Part shown: piece after piece, positions 27,700 through 36,368 of the stretch
Position numbering within the stretch: the stretch's first letter is position 1
How the letters are laid out: each line of letters starts with the position of its first letter
Source of the DNA: Salipiger bermudensis HTCC2601
Lineage (GTDB): Bacteria; Pseudomonadota; Alphaproteobacteria; Rhodobacterales; Rhodobacteraceae
Length of the DNA: 64,000 nt
Assembly: GCF_000153725.1 (NCBI RefSeq)
Contig: NZ_DS022276.1
Location: 3,745,591 to 3,809,590, forward strand
Direction of reading: 5' to 3'
Program-made: the position numbers and the translations under genes
Notes under the pieces: model-generated
Told to the model about the DNA's origin: nothing
Databases searched by the model: none
Seen by the model: the letters and a program-made list of their open reading frames with translations, nothing else

Positions 27700-29421
27700 T
27701 CAGGCGCTCGCGGCGCGGATTTTCAGCCCGCTGGCCAGCGCCGGTCCGCGCGTGCCGGGACGGAACACGAGCTCGAACTCGGCCACCATCCCCTCTTGCG
27801 CAATGACGTAATCCTGCACCGAGAGCAGCGCCGGGACAACCGCCTCGATCTCTGCCACCGCGCAGCCCAGCTCCTCGAGCAGGCGCTGCGCCTCTCCCGG
27901 GCGCAGCGGCAGCAGGCCCGCAACCTCGGCGCCCCCCTGGCGGATGCGCAGGACATAGCCATAGGAAGGCTCGGCGCAGAGATGCAGCTGCAGCTCCGGT
28001 CCCTCCGCCGGCGGCGTCTCGGCCGGGGTCAGGTGAAGCCCCTGTGCCGCCAGCATGCTGCGCGCCTCGGCCTGATCCGACATGCTCGCGCCGATGCCGG
28101 CATCCGGCGCCGGCATAAAGAGCGGTGCCGGGCGGCGCAGCGGACCGCCGAGCGCCACGCAGGCGGCGAGCGCCTCGAGCGCCGCAGGCAGCCCACAAAG
28201 CGGGATCAGGCGGTTTTCGAGCAGAGCTTCGGCGCGATCCTCGGGCAGGCCCTCCGGCAGAGTCGTCAGCAGCGCCAGCGGCATCCCGACCCGCCCGCGC
28301 GCCGCGGCGGCCGCCTCGGCCACCCGGTCCCACGCGGCATCGGAGCCGTGATCCTCACGGGCGCAATCCAGCACCAGCAAGGTCAGCACCGCCCTGCCGG
28401 TCATCGCCTCGGAGAAGATCCGGGTCAGTCGCGGCACCGAGCGCTGCACCGCGCTGCTGCAATCCAGCGGGTTCTCGAGCGCAACGCCGGGGCCGAGGTC
28501 GCGCTCCAAAGCCTGGCGCTGCACCTCCGAGAAGGCTGGAAACTCCAGCCCCTCGGCCTGCGCCAGATCGCGCAGCAGCGCGCTCGTGCCGCCGGTGCAG
28601 CACAGCCCCGCGAACGTGTTGGCCGGCAATGCCCCGGTGACGTGCAGGATCTTCAGCGTCTCGAGCAGGGCTTCAGGGCTTCGCACTTGCGCCATGCCGG
28701 CCCGCTCGAACAGGGCCCGCGCGCCCGGCTCCTGCCCGGCCCGCAGGATGACCACGGATTTTCCCAGCCGCTCGGCGGTCTGCGCCATCTCGATCAGCGC
28801 CTCGGGATCGCCCAGATCCTCGGCCTGGATGCCGAGCGCGGAAATCCGTTCGTCGCGCAGCAGCGCCTCGCCCAGCAGCGCCAGCCCGGTCTGCGCCCGG
28901 CCCGGCTCAGCCACCGCGAGCACGGCGATGGGCAGGCCACGGCGATGCATCGAAAGGCTCTGCGCGAGGCTGGCGCTGCGGGCGATGATCGCCACGCCGC
29001 GCTTGACGTGCTTGAGACCGTGCACGCCATCCCAGACCGGGGCACGTTCGAGCGCGTTGATCACGCCGCGACACCCCGGCCCCAGCAGCGGCATGTCGCC
29101 CGCGGCCCGCCCAAGATCGGCCGGGATCGCCTCGCCCTGGCAGATCGCGCCACCGGCGCCGCGCTGCGCCAGCGCGGCCACGATCTCGACCGCCTGCGCT
29201 CCGTCCTGTCCGATGAACGCGAGATCCGGCCCTGCGGGCAGCCGCTCGATCGTGGCGAAGGCCCGGATGCCCGCCACGAGGTGGGCGCCCGGAACCACCG
29301 GCCAGATGTCCCAGACATAGCCCATCTCGCGCAGCTTCGCGATGACATCGCCGCACCATGCCTCCGGCCCGACCAGCGCCACCGATCTCGGTCTCAGAAA
29401 TCGTGAGAAATCTCTCGCCAT
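27700..29421 (-). CDS. Degenerate NDP-forming acyl-CoA ligase-like (CoA-binding) protein
   Basis: The 573-residue protein has the order of NDP-forming acetate-CoA ligases: an N-terminal CoA-binding Rossmann domain (FLRPRSVALVGPEAWCGDVI), two succinyl-CoA-ligase-like domains (about 135-290 and 290-440) and an ATP-grasp remnant. Two things are off. The family's catalytic histidine motif (SHTG, after a KxGR..G.. stretch) is replaced, as residues 225-243 read ILRAGQEPGARALFERAG with no His. The ATP-grasp part is only about 120 residues instead of roughly 220. Enzyme activity is therefore doubtful; a CoA-binding or regulatory role is possible. It precedes glycerate kinase. Confidence 0.75.
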   Translation of the reverse strand: MARDFSRFLRPRSVALVGPEAWCGDVIAKLREMGYVWDIWPVVPGAHLVAGIRAFATIERLPAGPDLAFIGQDGAQAVEIVAALAQRGAGGAICQGEAIPADLGRAAGDMPLLGPGCRGVINALERAPVWDGVHGLKHVKRGVAIIARSASLAQSLSMHRRGLPIAVLAVAEPGRAQTGLALLGEALLRDERISALGIQAEDLGDPEALIEMAQTAERLGKSVVILRAGQEPGARALFERAGMAQVRSPEALLETLKILHVTGALPANTFAGLCCTGGTSALLRDLAQAEGLEFPAFSEVQRQALERDLGPGVALENPLDCSSAVQRSVPRLTRIFSEAMTGRAVLTLLVLDCAREDHGSDAAWDRVAEAAAAARGRVGMPLALLTTLPEGLPEDRAEALLENRLIPLCGLPAALEALAACVALGGPLRRPAPLFMPAPDAGIGASMSDQAEARSMLAAQGLHLTPAETPPAEGPELQLHLCAEPSYGYVLRIRQGGAEVAGLLPLRPGEAQRLLEELGCAVAEIEAVVPALLSVQDYVIAQEGMVAEFELVFRPGTRGPALASGLKIRAASA

Positions 29422-29572
29422 CGACCTTTCGAAACTCCTCCCGGACGCGTTTCACCACGTCATTTAGTTAATTTTGCGTGAAGATGCAGGAGGTTGCGAC
29501 CGTTTTCCGCAGCTCGATGCCAAATCACAACCGAGATGCGTCATATTTCAGCGTAAGATTGTAAAGTCGCGC

Positions 29573-30046
29573 CTAACTGCCGGAAAGTCGTCCAAGATCA
29601 TAGCCATACCAGTCGAGGATCCCGCGCGCCGCGTCGAGACGCTCGCGCGGTGCTCCGGTCCGGTCCATGATCCAGACCCGCGCGCCGCCCGGATCACCGA
29701 TGGCGGCGGTGCGGTCATCGGCATCGAGCCAGTGCACCCAGAGCTCTTCGCCCGCCAGGCTGAACCGCCCGGCAGAGAGATCGCGGACCGGCAGCGCTGC
29801 GCCGTCGATCGTCACGCGGTCGCCGGCAAACGCAAGCTCCGCGCCGGGTGTCAGGCCCGCGCCCTGCACCACGATCCAGCGCCCTTGCAGCCGTTCCAAG
29901 GTCGCGTTGGCCTGGCTTGCCACGGGGGCCGTGGGGTTGCGCAGCGGGATCGGGGCCCGGGGCAGCTCTGGCGCCGGCGCACAGCCCGAGAGCACGAGAC
30001 AGGCCAGCACGATCACGCGCCCGGCCGCAGCTTTGGTCCTTTGCAT
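29573..30046 (-). CDS. Lipocalin-like lipoprotein
   Basis: The 157-residue protein starts at 30046 (GGAGAGGTGTC precedes the ATG) with a lipoprotein signal peptide MQRTKAAAGRVIVLACLVLS and lipobox LSGC. The body starts LERLQGRWIVVQGAG and alternates short beta-strands. The tail WIMDRTGAPRERLDAARGIL ... GYDLGRL recalls the C-terminal end of Blc-type bacterial lipocalins. It would be anchored in the outer or inner membrane and bind a small hydrophobic ligand. The family call is tentative. The 151-bp gap to the acyl-CoA-ligase-like gene (29422-29572) is AT-rich and holds its leader. Confidence 0.65.
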   Translation of the reverse strand: MQRTKAAAGRVIVLACLVLSGCAPAPELPRAPIPLRNPTAPVASQANATLERLQGRWIVVQGAGLTPGAELAFAGDRVTIDGAALPVRDLSAGRFSLAGEELWVHWLDADDRTAAIGDPGGARVWIMDRTGAPRERLDAARGILDWYGYDLGRLSGS

Positions 30047-30200
30047 GACACCTCTCCAAGACGCGCTCATCGCCGCAGGCTGCGCCAGCGCGCGGCTGGG
30101 CACAAGAGCCTTCCCCGTCCGCAAGCGCTCGCGCGACGCGCCGTCTTAGCGAACGGGTAAGGCACGGGTCGCATCCTTGCTCAAGGAGGTCTCGCAACCC

Positions 30201-30416
30201 ATGTCCGGCACGACGTCAAACGACCACGGTCTAGCCCGGGCCAAGCTTGGCGCTGCGGCAAGGCGGCTCCGTTGGCCACTGCGCTCGCTTCTGGCCGTGA
30301 CGCTGCGCAAACCGCCTCTTGCAGAGCGGGTTGCCGAGGAGAGCGTTCTCACGCCCGGGGTCGCGCGCGCCTTCCTGAACCGCGCAGAGCGGTCGTTCCG
30401 GCCGCCGCCAAGCTGA
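30201..30416 (+). CDS. Candidate small basic hypothetical protein
   Basis: A 71-codon frame begins MSGTTSNDHGLARAKLGAAA and is rich in Arg, Leu and Ala, with no cysteine or membrane helix. AAGGAGGT, a full match to the anti-Shine-Dalgarno, stands 10 bp before the ATG at 30201. It occupies the gap between the lipoprotein and rlmE genes, both on the other strand, and ends four bases before the rlmE stop. I do not recognise it. High GC makes spurious frames common, so the ribosome binding site is the main evidence. Confidence 0.35.
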   Translation: MSGTTSNDHGLARAKLGAAARRLRWPLRSLLAVTLRKPPLAERVAEESVLTPGVARAFLNRAERSFRPPPS

Positions 30417-30420
30417 GCCT

Positions 30421-31137
30421 TCAGCCCCGGAAGCCGGTCGCCACGACGAATTTCTCGGACGAATCCGACCGGCTCGCCGGCGGCTTGACGTTTGCCACCT
30501 TGTCGAAGCGCTTCTTGAGCAGCGCCTGCAGGCCCTGCTCTGCGCCGCCCGCCAGAACCTTGGCGACGAAGGTGCCGCCCTCCTCAAGCACGTCAAAGGC
30601 CAGCTCCGCCGCCGCCTCGCAAAGCGAGATGATGCGAAGGTGATCGGTCTGCTTATGCCCCGAGGACGACGCCGCCATGTCCGACATCACCACGTCCGCC
30701 TTGCCGCCAAGCCATGCCTTGACCTTGTCGTCGGCGCCCTCTTCCATGAAGTCGAGCTGGTGGATCTCGGCGCCCGGGATCGGCAGCACCTCCTGCAGAT
30801 CGACGCCAAGCACGAAGCCCTGCGCCTTGCCCGACCGCTCGCCAAGCGCGTTGACCCGCGGCACCGCCACCTGGCACCAGCCGCCCGGCGCGCAGCCAAG
30901 ATCGACCACGCGGGCCCCCGGAACGAGAAAGCGGTATTTCTCGTCGAGCTCGAGGATCTTGAAGGCGGCGCGGCCGCGATAGCCCTCGTCCTTGGCGCGC
31001 TTCACATAAGGATCGTTGAGCTGGCGCTGCAGCCAGCGCGTCGAGGAGGTCGTGCGCCCGCGCGCCGACTTCACCTTGACCTTCAGGTCGCGCTGACCGC
31101 GCCCCGAGGTGTTCTTTCCTGTCGGCTTCTTTGCCAT
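30421..31137 (-). CDS. rlmE: 23S rRNA (uridine2552-2'-O)-methyltransferase RlmE/FtsJ
   Basis: The 238-residue SAM-dependent RNA methyltransferase has the RrmJ sequence [20 protein letters not shown] with the catalytic Lys, motif [29 protein letters not shown] with the catalytic Asp, and a C-terminal [19 protein letters not shown] with Lys and Glu of the K-D-K-E tetrad. It has a basic N-terminal extension ([20 protein letters not shown]). It methylates U2552 in the peptidyl-transferase A-loop. It lies downstream of the MoxR gene on the same strand with a 66-bp gap. Confidence 0.95.
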   Translation of the reverse strand: MAKKPTGKNTSGRGQRDLKVKVKSARGRTTSSTRWLQRQLNDPYVKRAKDEGYRGRAAFKILELDEKYRFLVPGARVVDLGCAPGGWCQVAVPRVNALGERSGKAQGFVLGVDLQEVLPIPGAEIHQLDFMEEGADDKVKAWLGGKADVVMSDMAASSSGHKQTDHLRIISLCEAAAELAFDVLEEGGTFVAKVLAGGAEQGLQALLKKRFDKVANVKPPASRSDSSEKFVVATGFRG

Positions 31138-31203
31138 GGCCGGTATCGTCTTTCTTCAGATGCCGGGGCGACATGCCCGTCTTGCGGCCATTGTGCAAGT
31201 TTC

Positions 31204-32112
31204 TCAGCCCGGTTCCAACGTCGCTTTCGCATCTTTGAGCAGCCGCGCCGCCTCGGAGCCCTGAATCTTCGCGATGTCGTCCTGGTATTTCAGGATCGCG
31301 CCCAACGTGTCCGAGATCACCTCGGGGCTGAGATCGACCACGTCGAGCGCCAGCAGGCACTTGGCCCAGTCGATGGTCTCGGCCACGCCCGGCTTCTTGA
31401 AGATGTCCTCGGTGCGCAGTGCCTGCACGAAGGCCACGATCTCGCGGCTCAACGTCTCGGCCACGCCGGGCTCGCGGGCGTGCAGGATCTCGACCTCGCG
31501 GGCGAAGTCCGGGTAATCGACCCAGTGGTAGAGGCAGCGGCGCTTGAGCGCATCATGCACCTCGCGGGTGCGGTTCGAGGTCAGGATTACGATCGGCGGC
31601 TCGGGCGCCTTGATGGTGCCAAGCTCGGGGATCGTCACCTGGAAATCCGACAGCGCCTCAAGGAGGAACGCCTCGAACGGCTCGTCGGTGCGGTCGAGCT
31701 CGTCGATCAGCAGCACCGGCGCACCGTGCTCGTCAGGCCGCATCGCCTGCAAGAGCGGCCGCTCGACGAGGTAATCGGGGCCGAAGAGCTCGCGCTGAAG
31801 CACCTCGCGGTCGGCGTTGCCCTGCGCCTCGGCGGTGCGGATCGCGATCATCTGCGCCGGGAAGTTCCACTCGTAGACCGCGCTCGCCGCATCGAGCCCT
31901 TCATAACATTGCAGCCGGATCAGCCGCCGCCCCAGCATCAAAGCCAGCGCCTTGGCAATCTCGGTCTTGCCGACGCCGGCCTCGCCCTCGAGAAACAGAG
32001 GCCGCCCGAGCTTCAGCGACAGGAAGACGACCGTCGCGAGCGGCCGCCCGCAGACATAACCTGCCTCGGACAGCAGTTTCTGGACGTCGTCGATGGTAGC
32101 GGGATTGTTCAT
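31204..32112 (-). CDS. MoxR-family AAA ATPase
   Basis: The 302-residue ATPase has Walker A LEGEAGVGKTEIAKAL (P-loop 43-50), Walker B VLLIDELDRTDEPFEAFLLE, sensor 1 PPIVILTSNRTREVHDALKR and the MoxR-type lid. MoxR ATPases act as chaperones that mature metalloenzymes or complexes together with a von Willebrand-A protein, usually encoded next door; no such gene is present on either side here. The start at 32112 is supported by GGAGGAGGCCCCGC; the frame stays open further upstream without protein character. The 239 bp to the next gene hold nothing I can assign. Confidence 0.9.
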   Translation of the reverse strand: MNNPATIDDVQKLLSEAGYVCGRPLATVVFLSLKLGRPLFLEGEAGVGKTEIAKALALMLGRRLIRLQCYEGLDAASAVYEWNFPAQMIAIRTAEAQGNADREVLQRELFGPDYLVERPLLQAMRPDEHGAPVLLIDELDRTDEPFEAFLLEALSDFQVTIPELGTIKAPEPPIVILTSNRTREVHDALKRRCLYHWVDYPDFAREVEILHAREPGVAETLSREIVAFVQALRTEDIFKKPGVAETIDWAKCLLALDVVDLSPEVISDTLGAILKYQDDIAKIQGSEAARLLKDAKATLEPG

Positions 32113-32351
32113 GCGGGGCCTCCTCCTACCCTCCGAAGTGCCCGCCTCGAAGGGCGCGGTCAATCCCCCGAAGGTCGCAGGCGCGTTGGAACCGTGCAGC
32201 CACAGCGCCGCCCGCGCGGCACCGCCAGCGTTGACCGGACCGGGGCAAGCTGCGATTGTCTCATGGTGAGGGTAAGGCCACGGGGGAGCATACCTCCGGG
32301 CAATTTCGGACCGGGCAGGCCCATGAGTGACAGACAAGCGGGGGCGCAGGG

Positions 32352-33373
32352 ATGCGCATAACCGCCGTGACATGCGTGAAGAACGAGGGCCCGTTCCTGC
32401 TGGAATGGGTGGCCTACAACCGCCTTCTCGGGGTCACCGACTTCCTGATCTATTCCAACGATTGCAGCGACGGCACCGATGCGCTGCTCGACGCGCTGGC
32501 GCCTTGGGGCGTGGTGCACCTGCCCAATCCCGCAAGGGCCGCAACTACCAGATGGAGGCACTGAAGCACGCCCAGAAGCACGAGGTCGTGCGGCAGGCGG
32601 ACTGGGTCTGGGTGGCGGATGTGGACGAGTTCCTCAACATCCACGCGGGCGACCACACGATCCCGGCGCTGATCGAGGCCTGCGGCGATCCGCAGGCGAT
32701 CTCGGTCAGCTTCCAGTTCTTCGCAAATGATGGCGTCGAGCGCTTCGAGGACCGTCCGGTGATCGAACAGTTCAGCCGCTCGCACAATCCCGATCTCTGG
32801 TGCGCCGAGAGCGCGATCGAGGTCAAGACATTGGTGCGAAACGATTTCCCCCTGCACTACTTTGGCGCCCACCGGCCCTTTCACCGCGTGACCGAAGGCG
32901 GCGAGCAACCTTGCTGGACCGATGGCTCCGGCCGCCCGGTGCCGCAGAAATTCCTTGTGGCGGCGAACACCCGCCGCATCCGCAAGTTTCCAGCCGCCGG
33001 CGCCCGCCGCCATGCCACACTGAACCACTACGCGCTGCGCTCGCTCGACAGCTACCTCGTCAAGAACGACCGCGGAGACGTCAACCGCGAGGGCCGCGCC
33101 TTCGACGACACCTACTGGCGCGAGCGCAACGATCCCGCCTTTGAGGACCGGTCGATCCAGCGCCACCTGCCGGCGCTCGCAGCGACCTTGCACGAGATGA
33201 AGGTCGGTCCGCTTGGGGCCCTGCACGACGAGGCGGTGCGCCGTCACCGCGCCAAGTGCGACGATCTGATGGCGCAGCCCGCCTATGCCGAGATGTGCAC
33301 GCATCTGAGGGCCCTGCCGACGCTGCCGCCCGGAGAGCTCGAGCTGATGCGCGCGCTCGGGATGGTGTCATGA
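32352..33373 (+). pseudogene. Family 2-type glycosyltransferase, frameshifted
   Basis: The reading frame begins MRITAVTCVKNEGPFLLEWV in one frame and reaches HLPNPA at about 32531. The rest (GRNYQMEALKHAQKHEVVRQ onward to 33373) is in another frame. Joined, they give about 340 residues of the same glycosyltransferase type as the 37069 gene: NEGPFLLEWVAYNRLLG, YSNDCSDGTD, the ADVDEFLNI metal-binding segment and SVSFQFFANDGVERFEDRPV. The break equals loss of one base or gain of two in CCCGCAAGGG. Loss of one A from a three-A run would restore HLPNPAKGRNYQM, so a sequencing error is possible. It overlaps the sulfotransferase gene by four bases (ATGA) and opens the 32-39 kb cassette. Confidence 0.8.
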
Positions 33374-34005
33374 GCGTGCGGGTGATCAATCTCGGCCTGC
33401 CGAAGACCGGGACAACCACGCTGGGCGTGGCACTCGAACATGCCGGTCTCCGGGTGGCGGATTTCAAGCTGCGGCGTAGGTCCTGCCCGGACAAGAGCAT
33501 CGCCGGCAGCTTCGTCGCGCGGCAGCTCTATGATGGCTATTACGGCTCGGGCGATCCGCTGGAGAAGCTCGGCGTCTTCGATGCACTCACTGAGATATCG
33601 GTTTTAAATCGCGATCTATGCCTCTGGCCTCAAACAGATTTTGGACTTATCCAGAGTCTGCGCGAGCGTTACTCGGAGCTTCGCTTCGTGGCCTCGTACC
33701 GCGACCCCGACGCCACCGCGCATTCGATGCTGCGCTGGTCAGACCTTGGCAGCGACCGCATGCCGAACGGGAACATCCCCGGACTGCCGCGCGGCTATGG
33801 CGAGACCCGTCTGCAGCGCGCGCAATGGGTGGCGCAGCACTACGCCTTCCTGCGCACGATCTTTGCCGGAGACCCGCGCTTCCTCGAGTATGACATCGAC
33901 GATCCGGACGCGTCCGAGTTGCTTTCGGCGCATCTGGGTATTGACCTGCCATGGTGGGGAAAGGCCAACGAAAACAGGTCGATGCGCCCGGAGGGCGCGG
34001 AATGA
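33370..34005 (+). CDS. Sulfotransferase family protein
   Basis: The 211-residue protein has the N-terminal PAPS 5'-phosphosulfate-binding loop NLGLPKTGTTTLGVALEHAG intact (Lys12 to Thr15). A second region FVASYRDPDATAHSMLRWSD fits the 3'-phosphate-binding strand-helix with Arg and Ser, and a C-terminal FLEYDIDDPDASELLSAHLG block is typical of bacterial sulfotransferases. It would transfer sulfate from PAPS to an unknown carbohydrate or small acceptor in the cytoplasm. It is coupled on both sides by four-base overlaps (starting at the glycosyltransferase stop, ending at the fusion start). A short AT-richer patch at 33590-33625 stands out from the flanking codon usage. Confidence 0.82.
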   Translation: MSVRVINLGLPKTGTTTLGVALEHAGLRVADFKLRRRSCPDKSIAGSFVARQLYDGYYGSGDPLEKLGVFDALTEISVLNRDLCLWPQTDFGLIQSLRERYSELRFVASYRDPDATAHSMLRWSDLGSDRMPNGNIPGLPRGYGETRLQRAQWVAQHYAFLRTIFAGDPRFLEYDIDDPDASELLSAHLGIDLPWWGKANENRSMRPEGAE

Positions 34006-36365
34006 AAATCATCGTGCATATTGGCCCCGATGGCCCCGCGACCGACCGGCTGCAACGGGTGCTGCACGCCAAGCGCGACCAGCTGAAATCCAAGGGCGTG
34101 CTCTATGCCCGCACCCCGGGCGCCAAGAACCACACCCGGCTCTTCATGGCGGTGAGCGCGCCGGACGCGGTCGATACGCTGCGCTTCAACCGGGGCTTCA
34201 TCACCCCCGAGAAACAGGCGGCACTGCGTGCCGAGGTTGCACAACAGCTGGCCAATGAAGTGGCCCAGAGCCGGCCCGAGACGCTGATCCTGTCAGCGCA
34301 TCAACTTGGTTCAAATCCAACATATTCAAGTGAAATCAGATACCTGAGAGACCTTCTTTCACCACTTTCCGAAGAGATCGAGATCGTCGCCCATATCGAT
34401 GATCCGGCCCGGATGCTTGTCGGTCGCTATACAGCACAGCTGCTCGAGGGGCGCAGCCGTCCGCTCGATCTCGAGCTTGGGCTGCTGTCGGAAGAGAGCT
34501 GGTGGGACGCGGCACGCGCCACCCATCCCGCGCCTGACCTGCAGGCCGGGCGCTTTTCCGAGGTGCAGGGTGCGGTGCATTGGCTTGATTTCAAGCGCCT
34601 GCAACAAGAGTGGGAGGCGGTGTTCGGTGCGGGCCGGCTGCGCTTCCGGTCGCTCGATCTGCCTCTGCTCTATTCCGAGGCCGCTACCGAAGAGATCCGC
34701 GCCGCCTTCGGCATCACCGAGACCATCGGCAAGGCCGAACCAGAGCGTGCGCCGGCGCTGCCCTCTGCGGCGTGGATGGCGCGCTGCCGCCAGATGAACG
34801 ACGTTCTGCTGCGCCTCCTGGCGCTGCGCGAGACCATCCTGCCGCGCCAACTTTGGCGCAAGATGCTGGGTGAGATCAAGGTGCACGGCGCGCCCATCGA
34901 CCCGGGCAGCCTGCACGCGGTCTCCGAACGCTTTGAACACGACCTCGCCACGCTCGCCGCAGCGCATCCCGGCCTCGATCCCGCCCGGCTTGCCCCCGCG
35001 CCGAAAGCCACGCCGTGGCAGGAGGCGGACCCGACCCTCGGCTTCCGCGCGACGCAGTATCTGATGGCCTTCCGCTGGCGCATCGCGCAGGCCAGCAAGG
35101 AGGCGGAGGCCGAAAAGGCCCCCGAGATCGCAGCCATTGCCGAGGCGCCCTCCGCGCCTGCGCCGGCCCCCGCGATGCCCAAGCTCTCGCCCTGGGCCGA
35201 GCGCTACCTGCCCGATCTGGCCCGGCAAAACGTCGCGAAACTTCAGCGCTCGCCCTTCCGGCCGCACAACCGACTCGGGCGCGTCAAGGAAGAGGCCGAG
35301 CCCGCACCCTACACCCCGGCACCGCGCCAAAGCCCCAAGGGCAGCACCGGCAATATCATCGTCGGCTGCATGAAGAACGAGGCGCCCTATATCGTCGAAT
35401 GGGTCGCCTATCATCGCGCCGTGGGATTCGATAACTTCCTGATCTACAGCAATGGCTGCGAGGACGGGACCGCGCAGATCCTCGACCGGCTGCAGGCGAT
35501 GGGCGTGCTCCAGCATCGCGACAACGACAACTGGGCAGGCAAGTCGCCGCAACAGCACGCGCTCGACCGCTCGCTCAAGGAGCCGGTGCTGCAAGAGGCC
35601 GACTGGATCGCGCATATCGACGTCGACGAGTTCGTCAACATCCGCTGCGGCAACGGCACCCTCGCCGACCTTTTCGAGCATGTCCCCGACGCCAGCAACA
35701 TCGCCATGACCTGGCGGCTCTTCGGCCATAACGGCGTGACGCGGCTCGAGGATCGCCCGGTGATCGACCAGTTCGACACCTGTGCCCCGAAATTCTGCCC
35801 CAAGCCGCACACGGTCTGGGGCTTCAAGACGCTGTTCCGCAACATCGGCGCCTATGGCAAGATCTCTTGCCATAGGCCCAACAAGCTCGCCGAGGGCTTC
35901 GAAGACAAGGTGAAATGGGTCAACGGCTCCGGCGCCGACATGACCCGCGAGGCGCTCCGCAACGGCTGGCGCAATTCCAAGAAGACCATCGGCTACGACC
36001 TCGTGCAGCTCAACCATTACGCCCTGCGCAGCGCCGAGAGCTTCCTGATCAAGCGGCAGCGCGGGCGCGCGCTGCATGTGGACCGCTCGATCGGGCTGAA
36101 CTACTGGATCCGCATGGACTGGGGCGGCGCGCGCGACCTGACCATCAAGCGCAACCTGCCGCGCCTGCGGGCCGAAATCGACCGGCTGCTCGCCGATCCC
36201 GAGCTCAGGCGCCTGCACGAAGCCGGCCTCGCCTGGCACAAGGCCAAGGCGGAAGAGCTGCACAATACCCCGGAGTTCGAAGAGCTCTACCAGCAGGCCC
36301 TAACCCTGCGCCTGACCGAAACCGAGCGGGTGGCCTATGCGCTCGCCCTCGACCTGGAGAGCTGA
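34002..36365 (+). CDS. Fusion: degenerate sulfotransferase-like domain plus glycosyltransferase
   Basis: This is a 787-residue two-part protein. The N-terminal part (about 1-300) starts MKIIVHIGPDGPATDRLQRVL, the layout of a sulfotransferase P-loop (HIGxxKTGTTxLQ) but without KTGTT, and has strands such as ETLILSAHQLGSNP. A Pro/Ala-rich linker (about 385-445) follows. The C-terminal part (about 450-787) is a glycosyltransferase like its neighbours: IIVGCMKNEAPYIVEWVAYH, YSNGCEDGT, HIDVDEFVNI with D540-V-D542, WRLFGHNGVTRLEDRPVIDQ, and the LNHYALRSAESFLIKRQRGR tail. The glycosyltransferase half looks active; the other half has probably lost PAPS binding. The acceptor is unknown. Confidence 0.8.
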   Translation: MKIIVHIGPDGPATDRLQRVLHAKRDQLKSKGVLYARTPGAKNHTRLFMAVSAPDAVDTLRFNRGFITPEKQAALRAEVAQQLANEVAQSRPETLILSAHQLGSNPTYSSEIRYLRDLLSPLSEEIEIVAHIDDPARMLVGRYTAQLLEGRSRPLDLELGLLSEESWWDAARATHPAPDLQAGRFSEVQGAVHWLDFKRLQQEWEAVFGAGRLRFRSLDLPLLYSEAATEEIRAAFGITETIGKAEPERAPALPSAAWMARCRQMNDVLLRLLALRETILPRQLWRKMLGEIKVHGAPIDPGSLHAVSERFEHDLATLAAAHPGLDPARLAPAPKATPWQEADPTLGFRATQYLMAFRWRIAQASKEAEAEKAPEIAAIAEAPSAPAPAPAMPKLSPWAERYLPDLARQNVAKLQRSPFRPHNRLGRVKEEAEPAPYTPAPRQSPKGSTGNIIVGCMKNEAPYIVEWVAYHRAVGFDNFLIYSNGCEDGTAQILDRLQAMGVLQHRDNDNWAGKSPQQHALDRSLKEPVLQEADWIAHIDVDEFVNIRCGNGTLADLFEHVPDASNIAMTWRLFGHNGVTRLEDRPVIDQFDTCAPKFCPKPHTVWGFKTLFRNIGAYGKISCHRPNKLAEGFEDKVKWVNGSGADMTREALRNGWRNSKKTIGYDLVQLNHYALRSAESFLIKRQRGRALHVDRSIGLNYWIRMDWGGARDLTIKRNLPRLRAEIDRLLADPELRRLHEAGLAWHKAKAEELHNTPEFEELYQQALTLRLTETERVAYALALDLES

Positions 36366-36368
36366 GCC

